Of a DNA stretch of 64,000 nucleotides, positions 33,801-41,905 are shown in pieces. The DNA lies in NCBI GenBank assembly GCA_032158295.1, contig CM063251.1:11013016-11077015 (forward strand), written 5' to 3'. Each line of letters opens with the position of its first letter. Positions within the stretch are counted from its first letter, which is position 1. The notes under the pieces are model-generated. The model saw only the letters and a program-made list of their open reading frames with translations. It was not told where the DNA came from and made no database searches. The stretch comes from Pycnopodia helianthoides (taxonomy: Eukaryota > Echinodermata > Asteroidea > Forcipulatida > Asteriidae). Both the position numbers and the translations under genes were made by a program.

Positions 33801-35533
33801 TTGCAGTGGTACTTAGCATGAAGGAAAGTTATTTGTGAACAAATCCAAATACGTCACAATAAACTTTGCAAATTTTAATTGAACCTTAACCTAATTGATC
33901 AAACCTGAATACAAAAATATAAGAAATACAGTTTTATATATAATAGGCTTCTAATAGTGAATATAAATTTAAAATATGGCTGTTAGTTACTAATATTGAG
34001 GTTTTTTTGAAGATTAATGAGGCTTTAATGGAGTTCGATGTTAAGGATGCTACTGGGCGTTTTTACCCCGAGGTACTTGATTTATCCTGGGGTAAAAACG
34101 CCCACTTTCAAAACAATGTTAAGCAAATATTAAAATTGATTTTAATATTTTGATCATTTATTATTGTGTAGTTAACCCATCTTAACAAATATCAACTAAA
34201 GAATAATAAAAAAAATAAAACAATGTGCTGTTTTTATTTTATTTTCAGTGAAATACGTTAAACCTTTGACAGTCATTTTTCAAAACTTTTTTTTCCGAAT
34301 TTTTTTTAACAGCACCTATGCACCCTTAAAATATGTTAATAAGTTTAATTATTCTTTTCATGTTTTTTGCCATGCATAGTACCTATTAGAAATATATTTC
34401 ATTTAGTAATTCTATGTGTCTTTTTTTACTAGCAATGGAAACAAGTCAAGTGGGCGTTTTTACCCCATGGGCGTTTTTACCCCAGTTTACCCTATTTATT
34501 CATACACGCCTGTTGCTCTTATTTCGGTATGAGAATTATTCGGAGAGACTTAAACATAGACCTGTTATTGCATTTCAAAACATTTTCCCGAATCATATCG
34601 ATCAATTTTAGATGTCGAATTACTTGATGGTATTTGACAGTTCCGAAGTACAAGAGCGTTCTGAGTGTGTCAGCCAATGTTTAGGATCAATTATGATGGA
34701 TTTGGGAAAAACTCAGACTTGTCCAAGTGCTTTGCAGGGTTCAGCTGATTTTGAGTGGTGCTTCAAAGCATTTGTTGATTTTTATTTTGCTTTCTTCTTG
34801 TTAACTCAAGACAGCGTGTGCAAGATTTGTTTTTGCTTTCTTCTTTTTTAACCTAAGATAGCGTGTGTGCAGTGGTGCCACCATTTGCATCTTGCAATCA
34901 GGGAGTTTTTGTACAACAATCAGGGAGATATTTAGAATTACATTCAACATAATAGGGAAATAGTTTCCATAAACAGAGAGTTTTTCAGATTTACTCATCA
35001 GAACATGGGAAGATTGGTTTAAATGTTTGTTGTCATGGTTGTAAAATACAACAATGTTTGACTTTAGCCACATCACAGGTATGCCATCACTATAATTATT
35101 ACATCTCCAAAACAAATTTTTCATTGCAGTGTTTGGTCTGGAAGTGTCTGGTGTCTGTAGTGTCTATTTGTCTGGTACAAATGTCCCATGAAGCAAACAT
35201 ACGGTTTTCAACAAGCATTCGGAAAAACGGATGACCAAATTTGCCCTTAATTGAATAAAATAAGGTGTTCAAATTGCCCACACAAAAAGACACTCATCAG
35301 ATGTCCCAATGGCCAACAGCGTGACAGAAACACAACCTGCAAGCTTGAAGTGTTTAAATTGTTCATGTCTGAATATATTACTTGCAGAAACACCGTCCGC
35401 CAGCCAGGCTGATTCCTCCTTACCCTCCACTGAGTTGACTCTCGAGTCCGACACCCAAGACTCGGATGATGACATGCCTCTGCACAAGGTTGCCAAGAGA
35501 CGCATTATCGAGTCGGATAGCGAGGAAGATTAG
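9825..35533 (+). CDS. TIMELESS: TIMELESS, replication fork protection complex subunit (29 coding exons, complete)
   Basis: Coding exons: 9825-9927, 10874-11027, 11791-11968, 12911-13012, 13480-13635, 14911-15044, 15234-15410, 16193-16280, 16791-16903, 17408-17512, 18328-18510, 18789-18879, 19189-19400, 20337-20515, 21132-21188, 21473-21551, 21893-22100, 22928-23076, 24438-24520, 25264-25390, 26127-26206, 26360-26574, 27042-27084, 27850-28017, 28580-28648, 29275-29393, 29583-29950, 30393-30565, 35388-35533. They sum to 4059 nt, a multiple of three, with no internal stop: 1352 residues. All junctions are GT-AG. The start gives [13 protein letters not shown], close to the start of vertebrate TIMELESS. 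Family hallmarks include [57 protein letters not shown] and an acidic C terminus. With TIPIN, CLASPIN and AND-1 the family stabilises replication forks, supports cohesion and S-phase checkpoint signalling. This is the vertebrate TIMELESS/insect timeout type, not the insect circadian TIM paralogue. It is somewhat longer than human TIMELESS (about 1200 residues), mainly in acidic linkers and the tail. Confidence 0.98.
10640..10775. repeat. Solo arm related to the inverted-repeat element at 2225-2913
   Basis: GCTGCTAATGTGATGAATGC near 10750 and the preceding CCTGTGAAAAAAG/AACAATC block resemble the right arm of the element in the DNAJA intron. No partner arm is seen nearby. It lies in TIMELESS intron 1, which otherwise holds AT-rich sequence without recognised features. 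Confidence 0.45.
11060..11465 (+). repeat. Interspersed repeat B (ACAAGACCACTGGACTTGTC family), copy 1
   Basis: This family recurs in four TIMELESS introns: here, 15515-15865, 16985-17310 and 17905-18275. The order of blocks is a G-run followed by ATTCACAAGA, then TTGTAGCTC/GTTGCTCA, then TATCAGACT, then ACAAGACC-CTGG-CTTGTC, TGAGTTTACTGG, GGCCTGNGGTCC and AGTGTAAATTT. It has no clear terminal inverted repeats or open frame, and its class is unknown. Clustering in one gene suggests either local duplication or a frequent family. Confidence 0.65.
11985..12402 (-). mobile_element. tRNA-Leu-derived SINE, minus orientation, near full length
   Basis: The tRNA-like head is at the right (complement of GTGTCATGGCTGAGCGGTCA near 12400, with CTCAAG anticodon-loop sequence and the GGTTCGAGTCCC B box near 12321-12333). 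The body contains GCGCCACAGCACCTTGTAAA and the left end runs into TAATAATA, the tail. It lies in TIMELESS intron 3 and matches 19568-20000 in opposite orientation. Confidence 0.8.
12487..12843. mobile_element. TTAA-flanked MITE in TIMELESS intron 3
   Basis: It starts TTAAAGGCCCAATACACTAT and ends TACCAAAAGTGTACAATACCTTTAA, inverted ends of about 27 bp with some mismatches. A central hairpin TTTTTATCACGCGTGATAAAAA sits near 12650. The subterminal box GATGACCAATTGAGCTCAAA is shared with the other TTAA MITEs. A truncated relative sits at 35934-36009. Confidence 0.85.
13033..13189 (+). mobile_element. Short MITE with CAGGCCTGGAATT ends (copy 1)
   Basis: The ends are CAGGCCTGGAATT and AATTCCAGGCCTG, a perfect 13-bp inverted repeat. 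The interior carries GGGCACTTCC and GGCCAAGACAAGGGC and is 157 bp in total. The same element lies in the opposite orientation at 24948-25101 in another TIMELESS intron. Confidence 0.85.
15515..15865 (+). repeat. Interspersed repeat B, copy 2 (TIMELESS intron 7)
   Basis: It contains CACAAGACCACTGGGCTTGT, TCGTGAGTTTACTGGCCC, and TCAGGCCTGTGGTCCAGTG near 15768-15850, the most complete right part of the family. Confidence 0.65.
16985..17310 (+). repeat. Interspersed repeat B, copy 3 (TIMELESS intron 9)
   Basis: It contains GGAATCCACAAGACCACAGG, GCTTGTAGCTCAGTATTTGC, AGACTTATCAGGACTGAAAG and ACCACAAGACCGCCGGACTT in the family order. Confidence 0.65.
17575..17707. mobile_element. MITE with AGGCC(G/A)T ends and paired GGCTACGGCT arms
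   Basis: The left arm AGGCCATGTCCCAATTGGTG and GGCTATGGCTACGGC mirrors the right arm GTAGCCATGTAGCCACCACT...ACGGCCT. A longer, diverged relative lies at 47288-47742 (GAGGCCGTATCC ... GGGCCGTACC). It sits in TIMELESS intron 10. Confidence 0.7.
17905..18275 (+). repeat. Interspersed repeat B, copy 4 (TIMELESS intron 10)
   Basis: It contains AGTCCACAAGAGCTTGTAAC, CACAAGACCAGAATCAAAAT, TATTTATCAGACTCCAGT and GGACTTGTCCAGTCATGAGC. The GGGCCTGCAGTCC end is locally duplicated near 18222 and 18243. Confidence 0.65.
19568..20000 (+). mobile_element. tRNA-Leu-derived SINE, plus orientation, essentially complete (reference copy)
   Basis: The tRNA-like head reads GTGTCGTGGCCGAACGAATA (A box), CGGACTCAAGCTCTAGTGG (leucine-type anticodon arm with CTCAAG loop), long variable arm TCTGTTCAGCAGA and GGGTTCGAGTCCC (B box near 19634). 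The tRNA-unrelated body includes CGTCCTTCGGATGGGACGTA and TTGTAAACCATTACATTGTG. The tail is GCGCCTTGAG...TTAGCGCTATATAAGAAGCC followed by (ATT)n. It lies in TIMELESS intron 13. Confidence 0.88.
20585..20822 (+). repeat. Interspersed repeat A, copy 2 (TIMELESS intron 14)
   Basis: It begins with TTTTTCCTGATTTCAGGATT, then AGCAGTCACCAAAGGGAGAA, GGTGATGCACAGAGTCTGTA, TCTGGGTCTAAAATAAGGGG, and ends CAGGAACTTTCACAT. The left CTGATTTCAGGATT block also occurs alone near 26230 in intron 21. Confidence 0.75.
23140..23385 (-). mobile_element. SINE, minus orientation, diverged tRNA-like head
   Basis: The left side has TTCTTGTATAGCGC (the SINE tail in reverse). The body has TCTTGCTCAAGAACACAAAT and the right side CATGACTGGGATTC...CTTGAGTCAGGTGCACTTG, remnants of the B box and leucine-type anticodon arm. 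The body differs from the 19568 copy, so this is a subfamily. It lies in TIMELESS intron 18. Confidence 0.6.
23588..23925 (-). mobile_element. tRNA-Leu-derived SINE, minus orientation
   Basis: It shares CTGGTAATGAAACCAA, CTCATAAGTGAA, GGGTTAACCCCTACTCTTCC and the reversed tRNA-like head (CTTGAGTCGGGTGCTCTTTA) with the copy at 7115-7430. The two share the same left boundary, so they form a shortened subfamily without the GCGCTATATAA tail. It lies in TIMELESS intron 18. Confidence 0.75.
24948..25101 (-). mobile_element. Short MITE with CAGGCCTGGAATT ends (copy 2, reverse)
   Basis: It runs from TTGGAATTACACGGAGGCCA to GAAATTCCAGGCCTG. It matches 13033-13189 in reverse, with the left-hand terminus degraded. 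It lies in TIMELESS intron 19. Confidence 0.75.
25735..25960 (-). mobile_element. tRNA-Leu-derived SINE fragment, minus orientation
   Basis: It has a reversed head (CGAACCAGCACTCTGCTGAT, CTTGAGTCCAGTGCGCTTCA, GCTCGGCCACGA) and reversed body TTTACGTCCCATTTGAAAG. The tail side is lost. It lies in TIMELESS intron 20. Confidence 0.7.
26675..26862. mobile_element. Fold-back MITE, GGGCCCAATT family (copy 2)
   Basis: The ends are AGCCCAATTTCATAGAGCTG and CAGCTCCATGAAATTGGGCC, an inverted repeat of about 20 bp. The interior pairs CTTACATGTAAGC and GCTAAGCA with GGTAAGC/GCTTAGC blocks. It is 188 bp, in TIMELESS intron 22, and matches 6826-7016. Confidence 0.82.
28240..28465 (-). mobile_element. Second tRNA-derived SINE family, minus orientation
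   Basis: On the minus strand the head carries GGTTCGATTCC (complement at 28400-28410), preceded by GCATGGGTAGTAGCCTGTGA. The body includes ACGTGAGTAGAGTTGAGC, ATCTCATGTACCCTGAGG and CACATTGTAGCCGGGTCC. The body and B box differ from the tRNA-Leu SINE, so this is a separate family. It lies in TIMELESS intron 24. Confidence 0.7.
28580..29950 (+). other. TIMELESS: TIMELESS PARP1-binding-like region (exons 25-27, residues 1062-1140)
   Basis: The block begins [13 protein letters not shown] (W1069), continues with [17 protein letters not shown] and [10 protein letters not shown], and ends [16 protein letters not shown] (W1128). It lines up with the human PARP1-binding domain, which reads LWLQNCL, PLTEENEEAMEN and ETFWRIPAKLSP. 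The conserved Trp and the ETFWRIP motif are intact, so recruitment to PARP1 at DNA damage is plausible in this animal. The rest of exon 27 is a basic, disordered stretch. Confidence 0.85.
29554..29575 (+). repeat. 22-T homopolymer acting as the polypyrimidine tract of TIMELESS exon 27
   Basis: An uninterrupted run of 22 T lies directly before the CTTGAAG acceptor of exon 27 (exon starts 29583). It is the only pyrimidine tract for the splice site of the exon that finishes the PARP1-binding-like region. Confidence 0.7.
29958..30203 (-). mobile_element. tRNA-Leu SINE fragment, minus, with (TAA)n tail and G-run
   Basis: An (ATA)n tract is followed by TGTATTTATAAAGCACC, GTGGACCTACG and AGCACCATGTAATGG...GGTGCTGTGGCGCA, the reversed 3' half of the SINE. 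It stops at a pure G-run (about 30188-30203). It sits at the start of TIMELESS intron 27. Confidence 0.65.
31328..31880. mobile_element. Two abutting TTAA-type MITE remnants in TIMELESS intron 28
   Basis: The first begins TTAAGGCAGGATATACTTTT (31328) and fades near 31525. The second begins TTAAAGGTATTATACAGGAT (about 31529) and ends near ATACCAATCCTGTATCTAT (about 31876), with inverted ends ATACAGGATCGGTA / TACCAATCCTGTAT. Both keep blocks of the MITE group such as TTTTGTGTGATCAACCATTT, but the sequences are diverged. Confidence 0.55.
31885..32456. mobile_element. TTAA-type MITE split by an insertion of repeat A
   Basis: The left part (about 31895-31965) has TTGGTAAGATTGAAAATG and ATTCACAGATTTACACAT. 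Repeat A (AGCAGTCACCAAAGGGAGAA...) fills about 31965-32230. The MITE then resumes with TTCCCTTGAAGTACGTTTGC, TTTTCACTATTTTTGTG, GATGACCGTTTCAGCTGAAA and TTGGCAATTAAC. The order shows repeat A inserted into an older MITE. Confidence 0.7.
32639..34492. mobile_element. Non-autonomous DNA transposon, 1854 bp, perfect 24-bp terminal inverted repeats
   Basis: The left terminus (32639-32662) starts GGGTAAACTGGGGTAAAAAC and the right terminus (34469-34492) is its exact 24-bp reverse complement. TA flanks both ends (32637-32638 and 34493-34494). The 15-bp core GGGGTAAAAACGCCC or its complement recurs inside: the right half of a palindrome at 32824-32865, at 34055-34069, 34089-34103 and 34452-34466. 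No transposase-sized frame exists; the longest open stretch is about 60 codons. It lies in TIMELESS intron 28 and contains a fragment of the fold-back family at about 33160-33250. Confidence 0.9.
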
Positions 35534-36337
35534 CGTCTCTGCTCCATCAATGTCTACATGAGAGGGCAGCTGGTCATTGGTCACCAAATACCTGTCAGTT
35601 AACGCTGCACATTTGATGTCAAAGAGATGAGTCGATTCAACAGAGGTTTTGTTTCATTACATTTACATTCTAATTAAACACCCTACGATTTATATAACTC
35701 CAAAGTTTTTAACAAACACCCCCTAGTTTTCTAGATTTATGATTAAAGTCTAAAAAGGGTGTAAAAAATAATTCATGTGTTTTACAGGCATGTCAACATA
35801 AAGTGTCAGATTTGGTTAAAAACAGTGTGAATTACTCTAAAGAACTGCGTCTGTCTTCGCATTAAATCTGTCTACGAGGCATTTTATTCTAACTACTTAA
35901 GTCTGATTTCTGATTTTTTGTTTTGCCTTTAAAGGCCCTGTACACTATTGGTAAGATCGAAAAACACAAATGTTCACAGATTCACACATAACTTACATGA
36001 TTTAAAGTAAGATTCATCTTAAGATGGAGTTGCCAATATCACCATAGTGATTTATCTTGTGACATCACACTTTGCTTAGCAATTAAGATTGATTTGTAGT
36101 TAAAATCGATTTTCTTTTTTTTAGCTCTTTGTGAAATCGGCCCCTGGGCTTGATTTTACAAAACACTAAGATTCATCTTAAGATGGAGTTGCCAATATCG
36201 CCATAGTGATTTATCTTGTGACATCACACTTTGCTTAGCAATAAAGAAATCTGCCTCGGTGTCATAATCATGTCATGCTAATACACCATGCCTGATATGT
36301 TTCAGAAAGAATCTCCAAACTCCTAATGTTCCTATCA
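35534..36337 (+). other. TIMELESS 3' flank with a truncated TTAA MITE and two fold-back copies
   Basis: After the stop codon the sequence is presumably 3' UTR. ATTAAA occurs near 35861, but no strong AATAAA plus GT-rich pair is seen before 37837-37842. A truncated TTAA MITE (35934-36009) is cut by a fold-back element containing CTAAGATTCATCTTAAGATG, GTGACATCACAC and TGCTTAGCA. This unit occurs twice in direct order (about 36008-36090 and 36165-36245), between them CTTTGTGAAATCGGCCCC / TGATTTTACAAAACAC, and once at about 33160-33250. Confidence 0.55.
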
Positions 36338-36605
36338 GGGATGAGATTTGACGAATGTGAACAATCCTGAAAACTGGTTTGGGAGCGTGGGTCCCCCCCC
36401 CCCTTATTCTAGACCCCGAACCTCACAGATGTTATAATTTAGGAGGTTTAAAGACATTGCGCATCACCATACATACAACAATACAGGTTTTGACACAATG
36501 TGGAGTATTTCTTTCTCCCCTTGGTGACTGCTTTACTTCTTTCAAGAAGATTTGAAGGCTCTAGATTTTGAGAAAATCCTGAAATCAGGAAAAATCCATA
36601 GGAAT
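36338..36605 (-). repeat. Interspersed repeat A, reverse copy
   Basis: Reverse of the repeat A consensus: a C-run with CCCTTATTCTAGACCC, CACAATGTGGAGTATTTC, TTTCTCCCCTTGGTGACTGC and TCCTGAAATCAGGAAAAATC. The last block is itself a small palindrome (CCTGAAATCAGG). Confidence 0.75.
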
Positions 36606-38220
36606 TCTCATGCCTGTCCTATACTCTAACCACTTTTCCCCTCCGAAAATCCTCTGATTCCTGATTCCTAGAACACATTGAAGACCAATTTTTTATTTTT
36701 TTCCTTGGGGGGGGGGGAGGTGGGGGGAGATGTACCATATGGAACCCTTACATCTGACAATTATGTGGTTCTGCCATTGTTGTTTTATTATTCCCTTCTA
36801 TGAAGAAATCCTCTGTGGGTTACTGCTAGAACAAAGAAAACCTTGTGAGGTAGCATTGTTCCATTGTATAGAGAACCCTGTAAGTTGGCATGTATAGGCC
36901 TATTAAGGGCACCATGCCATACATCCAGCACCAAATGTGTGCTAATTACCGAGTTATCCCCCTCGGAATGTTTCACATCTGTCTCCAAGTAGCTTTTCAA
37001 GGCATTTAGTTAGTCATCCTCAGTTCTACTCTTCTCATGGCAAGCCCATGCATGTGATATATCTAATGGTTACTGGCAATTAAGATAGGGAATATTGCAA
37101 TGATAACAATCTTGAACCAGGGATTAAACATTTTCTGAATTCCACGTACATTGTCTCAAACCGTGATGAAGGCGAAATTGTATATTGGAGAAGGAAAGAA
37201 AAATTGTCATAATGACTGCAGTTTGGCCTGGACAAATAAAAGGAAGAACAGATTTGTGTAGTAGCTGGGGGGGGGGGGCAGTAAATGCCCAATTTGTACA
37301 GCAGTAAGTGTACAGTAAAGAAAATGGCCAGTATGTTTTCCAGTTCTTACAAGTTTCATTTTCAACAAACTATTTTTGATAACAGAAAAATTAATCCATT
37401 CGTTGGTCCGTTTTTTTTTAAAGACATAGATACAGTGTACATGTAGATGTACATAAATCTTTAAAAAGGAAGATGTTACGATCAAGTAATTTGTAAACAT
37501 AGATAAGATATTTTATACTTTTATCTGAGTTCTTAATTTTTTTTCTTCTGCCTATGGTGAAATAATGTTGTATTTTTCTGCAGACAAAAAATTAAATCCT
37601 GCTCTTTGATTTACTTCTCTAGCACTGGGGATATTGTTCCCAATTGGAATCTTTAACTCCAGGGGTTACCAAAAGGTAAACATTTCTAAATTTCAACAAG
37701 TATGGATATTCTAGGGGGTACAAACATAATTTTATTTTTTTGTCGGTATCAACTCTCACACCTGTGTAAAGCAAGTATAATGTACTAGACAAAATGTATG
37801 TAAAGATAAAAACAAAAACAATCTTTTACTGTATTAAATAAAAGAATTTACCTGTAAATAATTCAGGTTTCTGTTTAATCTATTATTGGTTGTAAGCATG
37901 ATAACTTTGATTACCTTTGAACTATGCTTTCGGGTAGTCTTGATACAAATACCTCATTTATGGTGGGCTACCCTGCCCCCCCCCCCCACTCCACCTCATT
38001 CTACCCTATACCCACCCACCCCAATCAAACAGAGGTTGAATAAGACTACACTCTGTTCCCATATTTTTTGAGAAGTGGAAGCAATACTGATAGTTAATAA
38101 TACATGTACATACATGGAAGATGGACAAGTGTTTCCCATTTGTCGTACATGGAGCAAAGTGTTAGACAGGACATCTACAGATAAGTGACTACATTAAACC
38201 CATCACATTTAGGCAATACT
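36606..38220. other. Intergenic stretch, no gene recognised
   Basis: AT-rich sequence with isolated G and C runs (36709-36717, 37267-37278, 37976-37987). No conserved coding segment, SINE head or clear inverted-repeat element was found. AATAAA at 37837-37842 is a distant candidate poly(A) signal. Confidence 0.5.
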
Positions 38221-38630
38221 ATAATAGTTCAAGTTACCGCGAGGAAAATGATTGCATCGCAATTTTTGCCCGCGTTAAGTTAACAATAATAAGCTTGCAC
38301 ACGGCTCCGTTGGCCTTCCTGACTATTGCGTCCGCGCTACTGGCTCGGTAAAACTGCCACTCTGCACGTGGTCTTCTATCTAAGTTTAAAATGAAATGCG
38401 GCAATTTAAGTAAATGCTGTCTGTAGTGGCGCCGCGTTATCCATACAGTGGTTTATTAAATTGGCGGGGCGAGCTTCTCTCGAAATTCCCGCGACACGTT
38501 GCGTTTATTTATGCACTGCTCTCTTTGTATTTTTATTCACAATAACAGATGAACCAAATTAGAAACAAACACCCCCCCCCAAAAAAAACCTACCCCAAAA
38601 CAAAACAAAACAACAACAAGATAAAACAAC

Positions 38631-38631
<1 letters not shown>

Positions 38632-38662
<31 letters not shown>
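38632..38662. repeat. (CA)n microsatellite
   Basis: An uninterrupted CA dinucleotide run of about 15 units follows A- and C-rich simple sequence (38570-38630). Confidence 0.9.
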
Positions 38663-38665
<3 letters not shown>

Positions 38666-40794
38666 TTGTAAATCCCGTAAATTGAGGACTTCTCTTTGTT
38701 CTTCCATTGTCCCCATTGGTTTTGTACGCGAAAGCGAAGCGAGGACGTCCTCGCTCTGTCAAAACACCCGGATCCCTTTTGTTCAAGACCGGCTCTAAGA
38801 TGCTCTGAAATATTTAATTTCACTATTTTTCCAACAGATGGAGTCCACAAGAAACAGAAAACAGTTATTTTATTCCCTTACCTCACAACTAAACAGGGTA
38901 AAAATTTTCCTTTTCCGAAACACTTACGGCCAAAAATGTGAAAAACGCAAGGTCAAACAATCCACGTGACAAAAGACTCGTGACGTCACCGGTTGCTATT
39001 TGATTTGGATTTGCCTATATACGTATGCACGGAGCTAACGTAAATGCCCCCCAAACTTCACCATTTACAATCAACACGGCCGTGAATGTGACTTTTTATA
39101 AGACGATCCAACAGGCACATATACAACAAGCCAATTTTGGATCAGTTTTGTGATTTTGAGATTTTATTTCTTTAATAGAGGCAAGGCGATTCCGCAGCTC
39201 AGCTTGAATTTAGTACATCGATATACATGTACACGTCAATTACGTTTACAACTCTATAACGTACATGTACATGTGCAGTACATACACACGCCAATGCAAT
39301 AATATCATAGATAAGCAGTTTTTTACTTGCGGCTGAAAAAGCTGCGCCGAGAGGCGCATTTTTTACTTCAATTATTGCCTACTAAATACAAATTTTAAGT
39401 GTTAAATACTTATTAAACCGGTATCTACGATGTCTACTCGGCCATAAAAAGGTTATAACTAAAATATTAAGAGCATCTTAGAGGCGCTCTTTAAAGCCCT
39501 CGGTTTTAACGGGTATAAACACGCTCACAAACACACACACAGGCCTTGCGTACACTTAAATAATTGAAATGTTTTTGCAATATACCCATCCATTTATGAA
39601 CAAATTTCACTCGTTGTTTAAATATTAACAACCTTGGACTCTTCTCACGTTTCCAAGGCAAGATAGCCAGTTTGTCGTCGCTTAAAAAAAGTACAGCGTC
39701 TTATACACAGTTCATGGAAGTCAGGATGTCATTTTCACATACACAAGCACCTCTTTTATGTGCAATTCTCGCGCGTTTTCGAACATTGGGAATTAACCGT
39801 ATAGTGCGCGAGTTTGTTTTTCTTCATGCATTAAAGAAACTTGCGAGACCAAAGCGGTCCCAAAATGTTTGAGATTTGCACGGTCTATTCCGCCAAGATC
39901 ACAGCGGTTTAAGATGAGATAAGACACACACAGCAAAAAATACAAAAATGAGAAATAAGCAATGGCTACCAGCGAGCATGTTTTTGCGGAAATAGGTGAG
40001 ACTTTTAAAGGTCCTTTCTTGATGACCTGTGCAGCAGAACGTATTGTTTGCAGGGCCGTAGGAAGTGGTGGGCCAGTGTGGCCATGGCCATACCAAGAAA
40101 AGTGGCCAGGAATTACGTCATATTGCGCCACAGAGCATCTAGAGTGAAACAATTCCTGGGCCCTTAAGCGGGCCCCGGACCCCATGCCGTAATGGCTTCG
40201 CGCTCGCATTTACCTCTAACTCCGCTTCTCAAATGGGTCTGACCAATGTTTTGAGCTTCATACGGGCCTGGTTTCAGGGTGTACTGTTCCATAATTGAGG
40301 AGCAATAAAGACAATTTCTTTTTTTGCCCCTTGGGAAAAATCTGAAAAATTGTGATGAAACAACCTGAAACGTCTATTAAAGCCTACACCATGTGGACAT
40401 GTGGGTTAGCCCTTGTACTTGATGAAATATTCCAACTCTTTTCCAAGGATCAAATTATGCCTGTTTGCGGCAGATGTTAAAGTCCTATGGGAAGAAATCA
40501 TTACAGACACCCTCAAGAACAGGTACTCCCTGCAAACATCAGTCAACAACAACGACCAATAATGGTCTGACCGTTAAAGTCCACGACTGGTCAGGGCAGA
40601 CGATCACTCAATCTGACTGAAAGATCACTGCTGGTTCGTACCAGTGGCAATCCTCCGTCTTAGATATACAAAAATTACACCACTGCTTATTAACGATTCC
40701 ATAATCGCAACAAGCACGTGATGAAAGTGCACAAAAGCCAACGAAACTACCTTTTTTAAACATGATAAATACTTCTCTTTCAAAATTGTTATCC

Positions 40795-41151
40795 AGCATG
40801 AAAAAACTTACTATTGGTAAACACGGAGGCAATGGAGAGCTGTTGATAGTATAAAACATTGTATAAGAAACGGCTCCCTCTGAAGTAACGTAGTTTTTGA
40901 GAAAGAAGTAATTTCTCAGTAAAATATTTGAATTGATTTTGAGACCTCAGCGTGAGGTCTCGAAATCAAGCATCTGAAAGCACACAACTTCGTGTGACAA
41001 GGGTGTTTTTTCTTCCATTATTATCTCGCAACTTCGACGACCAATTGAGTTCAAATTTTCACAGGTTTGTTATTTTGTGCATAATATGTTGAGATACACC
41101 AAGTGAGAAGACTGGTCTTTGACAATTACCAAAGGTGTCCAGTGTCTTTAA
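40795..41151. mobile_element. TTAA MITE, left end lost
   Basis: It matches the complete copy at 51556-51961: GGAGAGCTGTTGATAGTA, CGGCTCCCTCTGAAGTAACG, a central hairpin TGAGACCTCAGCGTGAGGTC, CGACGACCAATTGAGTTC, and the right end AATTACCAAAGGTGTCCAGT...TTTAA. The left terminal repeat is missing; homology starts at about 40795. Confidence 0.8.
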
Positions 41152-41469
41152 AGTAAAACCAGCTTAGAACTTAAGGGCAAATAATTTTCACACCACAACA
41201 TTAAATAATATCACAAATACATTTAATAACATGCAACCGTTCTGTGTACACCCTGGTTACTTGTTTTTTTTCGTTATTATTATTTTTTTTTACGATGATT
41301 CCTTTAAAGTTGTCACAGGAACCATGCAGGTGGCAACACAGTTTCAAAGTGTTATATCTACAGCTGTCCAAAAAAAATTACTAACAAATACCGATACTCA
41401 AAAATGCCTATATGTATGTAAAGGAAGTTGTGCCTTAAACGCAGTGAATGTGCGATATAGTCAAACAAT

Positions 41470-41504
41470 AAATGGCGCTGGCATGCATGATGCCGGCGCC
41501 ATTT
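41470..41504. repeat. 35-bp near-perfect palindrome
   Basis: AAATGGCGC...GCGCCATTT with CTGGCATGCATGATGCCGG in the centre. It stands alone in AT-rich sequence and could form a strong hairpin or be a remnant MITE core. Confidence 0.7.
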
Positions 41505-41667
41505 TTCAAGGCTGGGCGAATGAATTATTAAGAACAAATATTTTGTTTATTAGATATTGGATACTACATGTGATGACTGATACAGTATCAAATAAGCAAT
41601 GAAAACGCAACAGAACGTGAATTGAATGTTGTTGACAACATCATAGTGTGATACCAAACTTTAGCAC

Positions 41668-41905
41668 CATAGACGTATGACCGGGGGGGGCAGGGGGGGG
41701 GCAACTGCCCTCCCAAATTCGGGTAAAACAGCGGGGAAAATTCAGGCACCGCAAGAAGAGAAAAATAAATAATAGCCAGAAAAAGCAAAAGGGACTTTTT
41801 ATCCGGTGCTAGAAATTGGTACTGCTGTTTCGATAGTACGTGTAACATTTCGGGTTAATTAACCCGCCTTTGCTCCCCTTCAAAACAAAAGGGTCCCCAT
41901 ACGCC
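41668..41905 (+). repeat. Interspersed repeat D (G-run/ACTGCCC family), copy 1
   Basis: A G-run followed by GGGCAACTGCCCTCCCAAAT, AGCGGGGAAAATTCAGGCAC, TATCCGGTGCTAGAAATTGG and GGGTTAATTAACCC. The same order of blocks is at 55585-55812 (AACTGCCCCCC, GGGACAATTCGGGCACAGC, ACCGGTATTAGAAATGAG). A C-rich relative may lie near 49915-49985. Class unknown. Confidence 0.6.
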
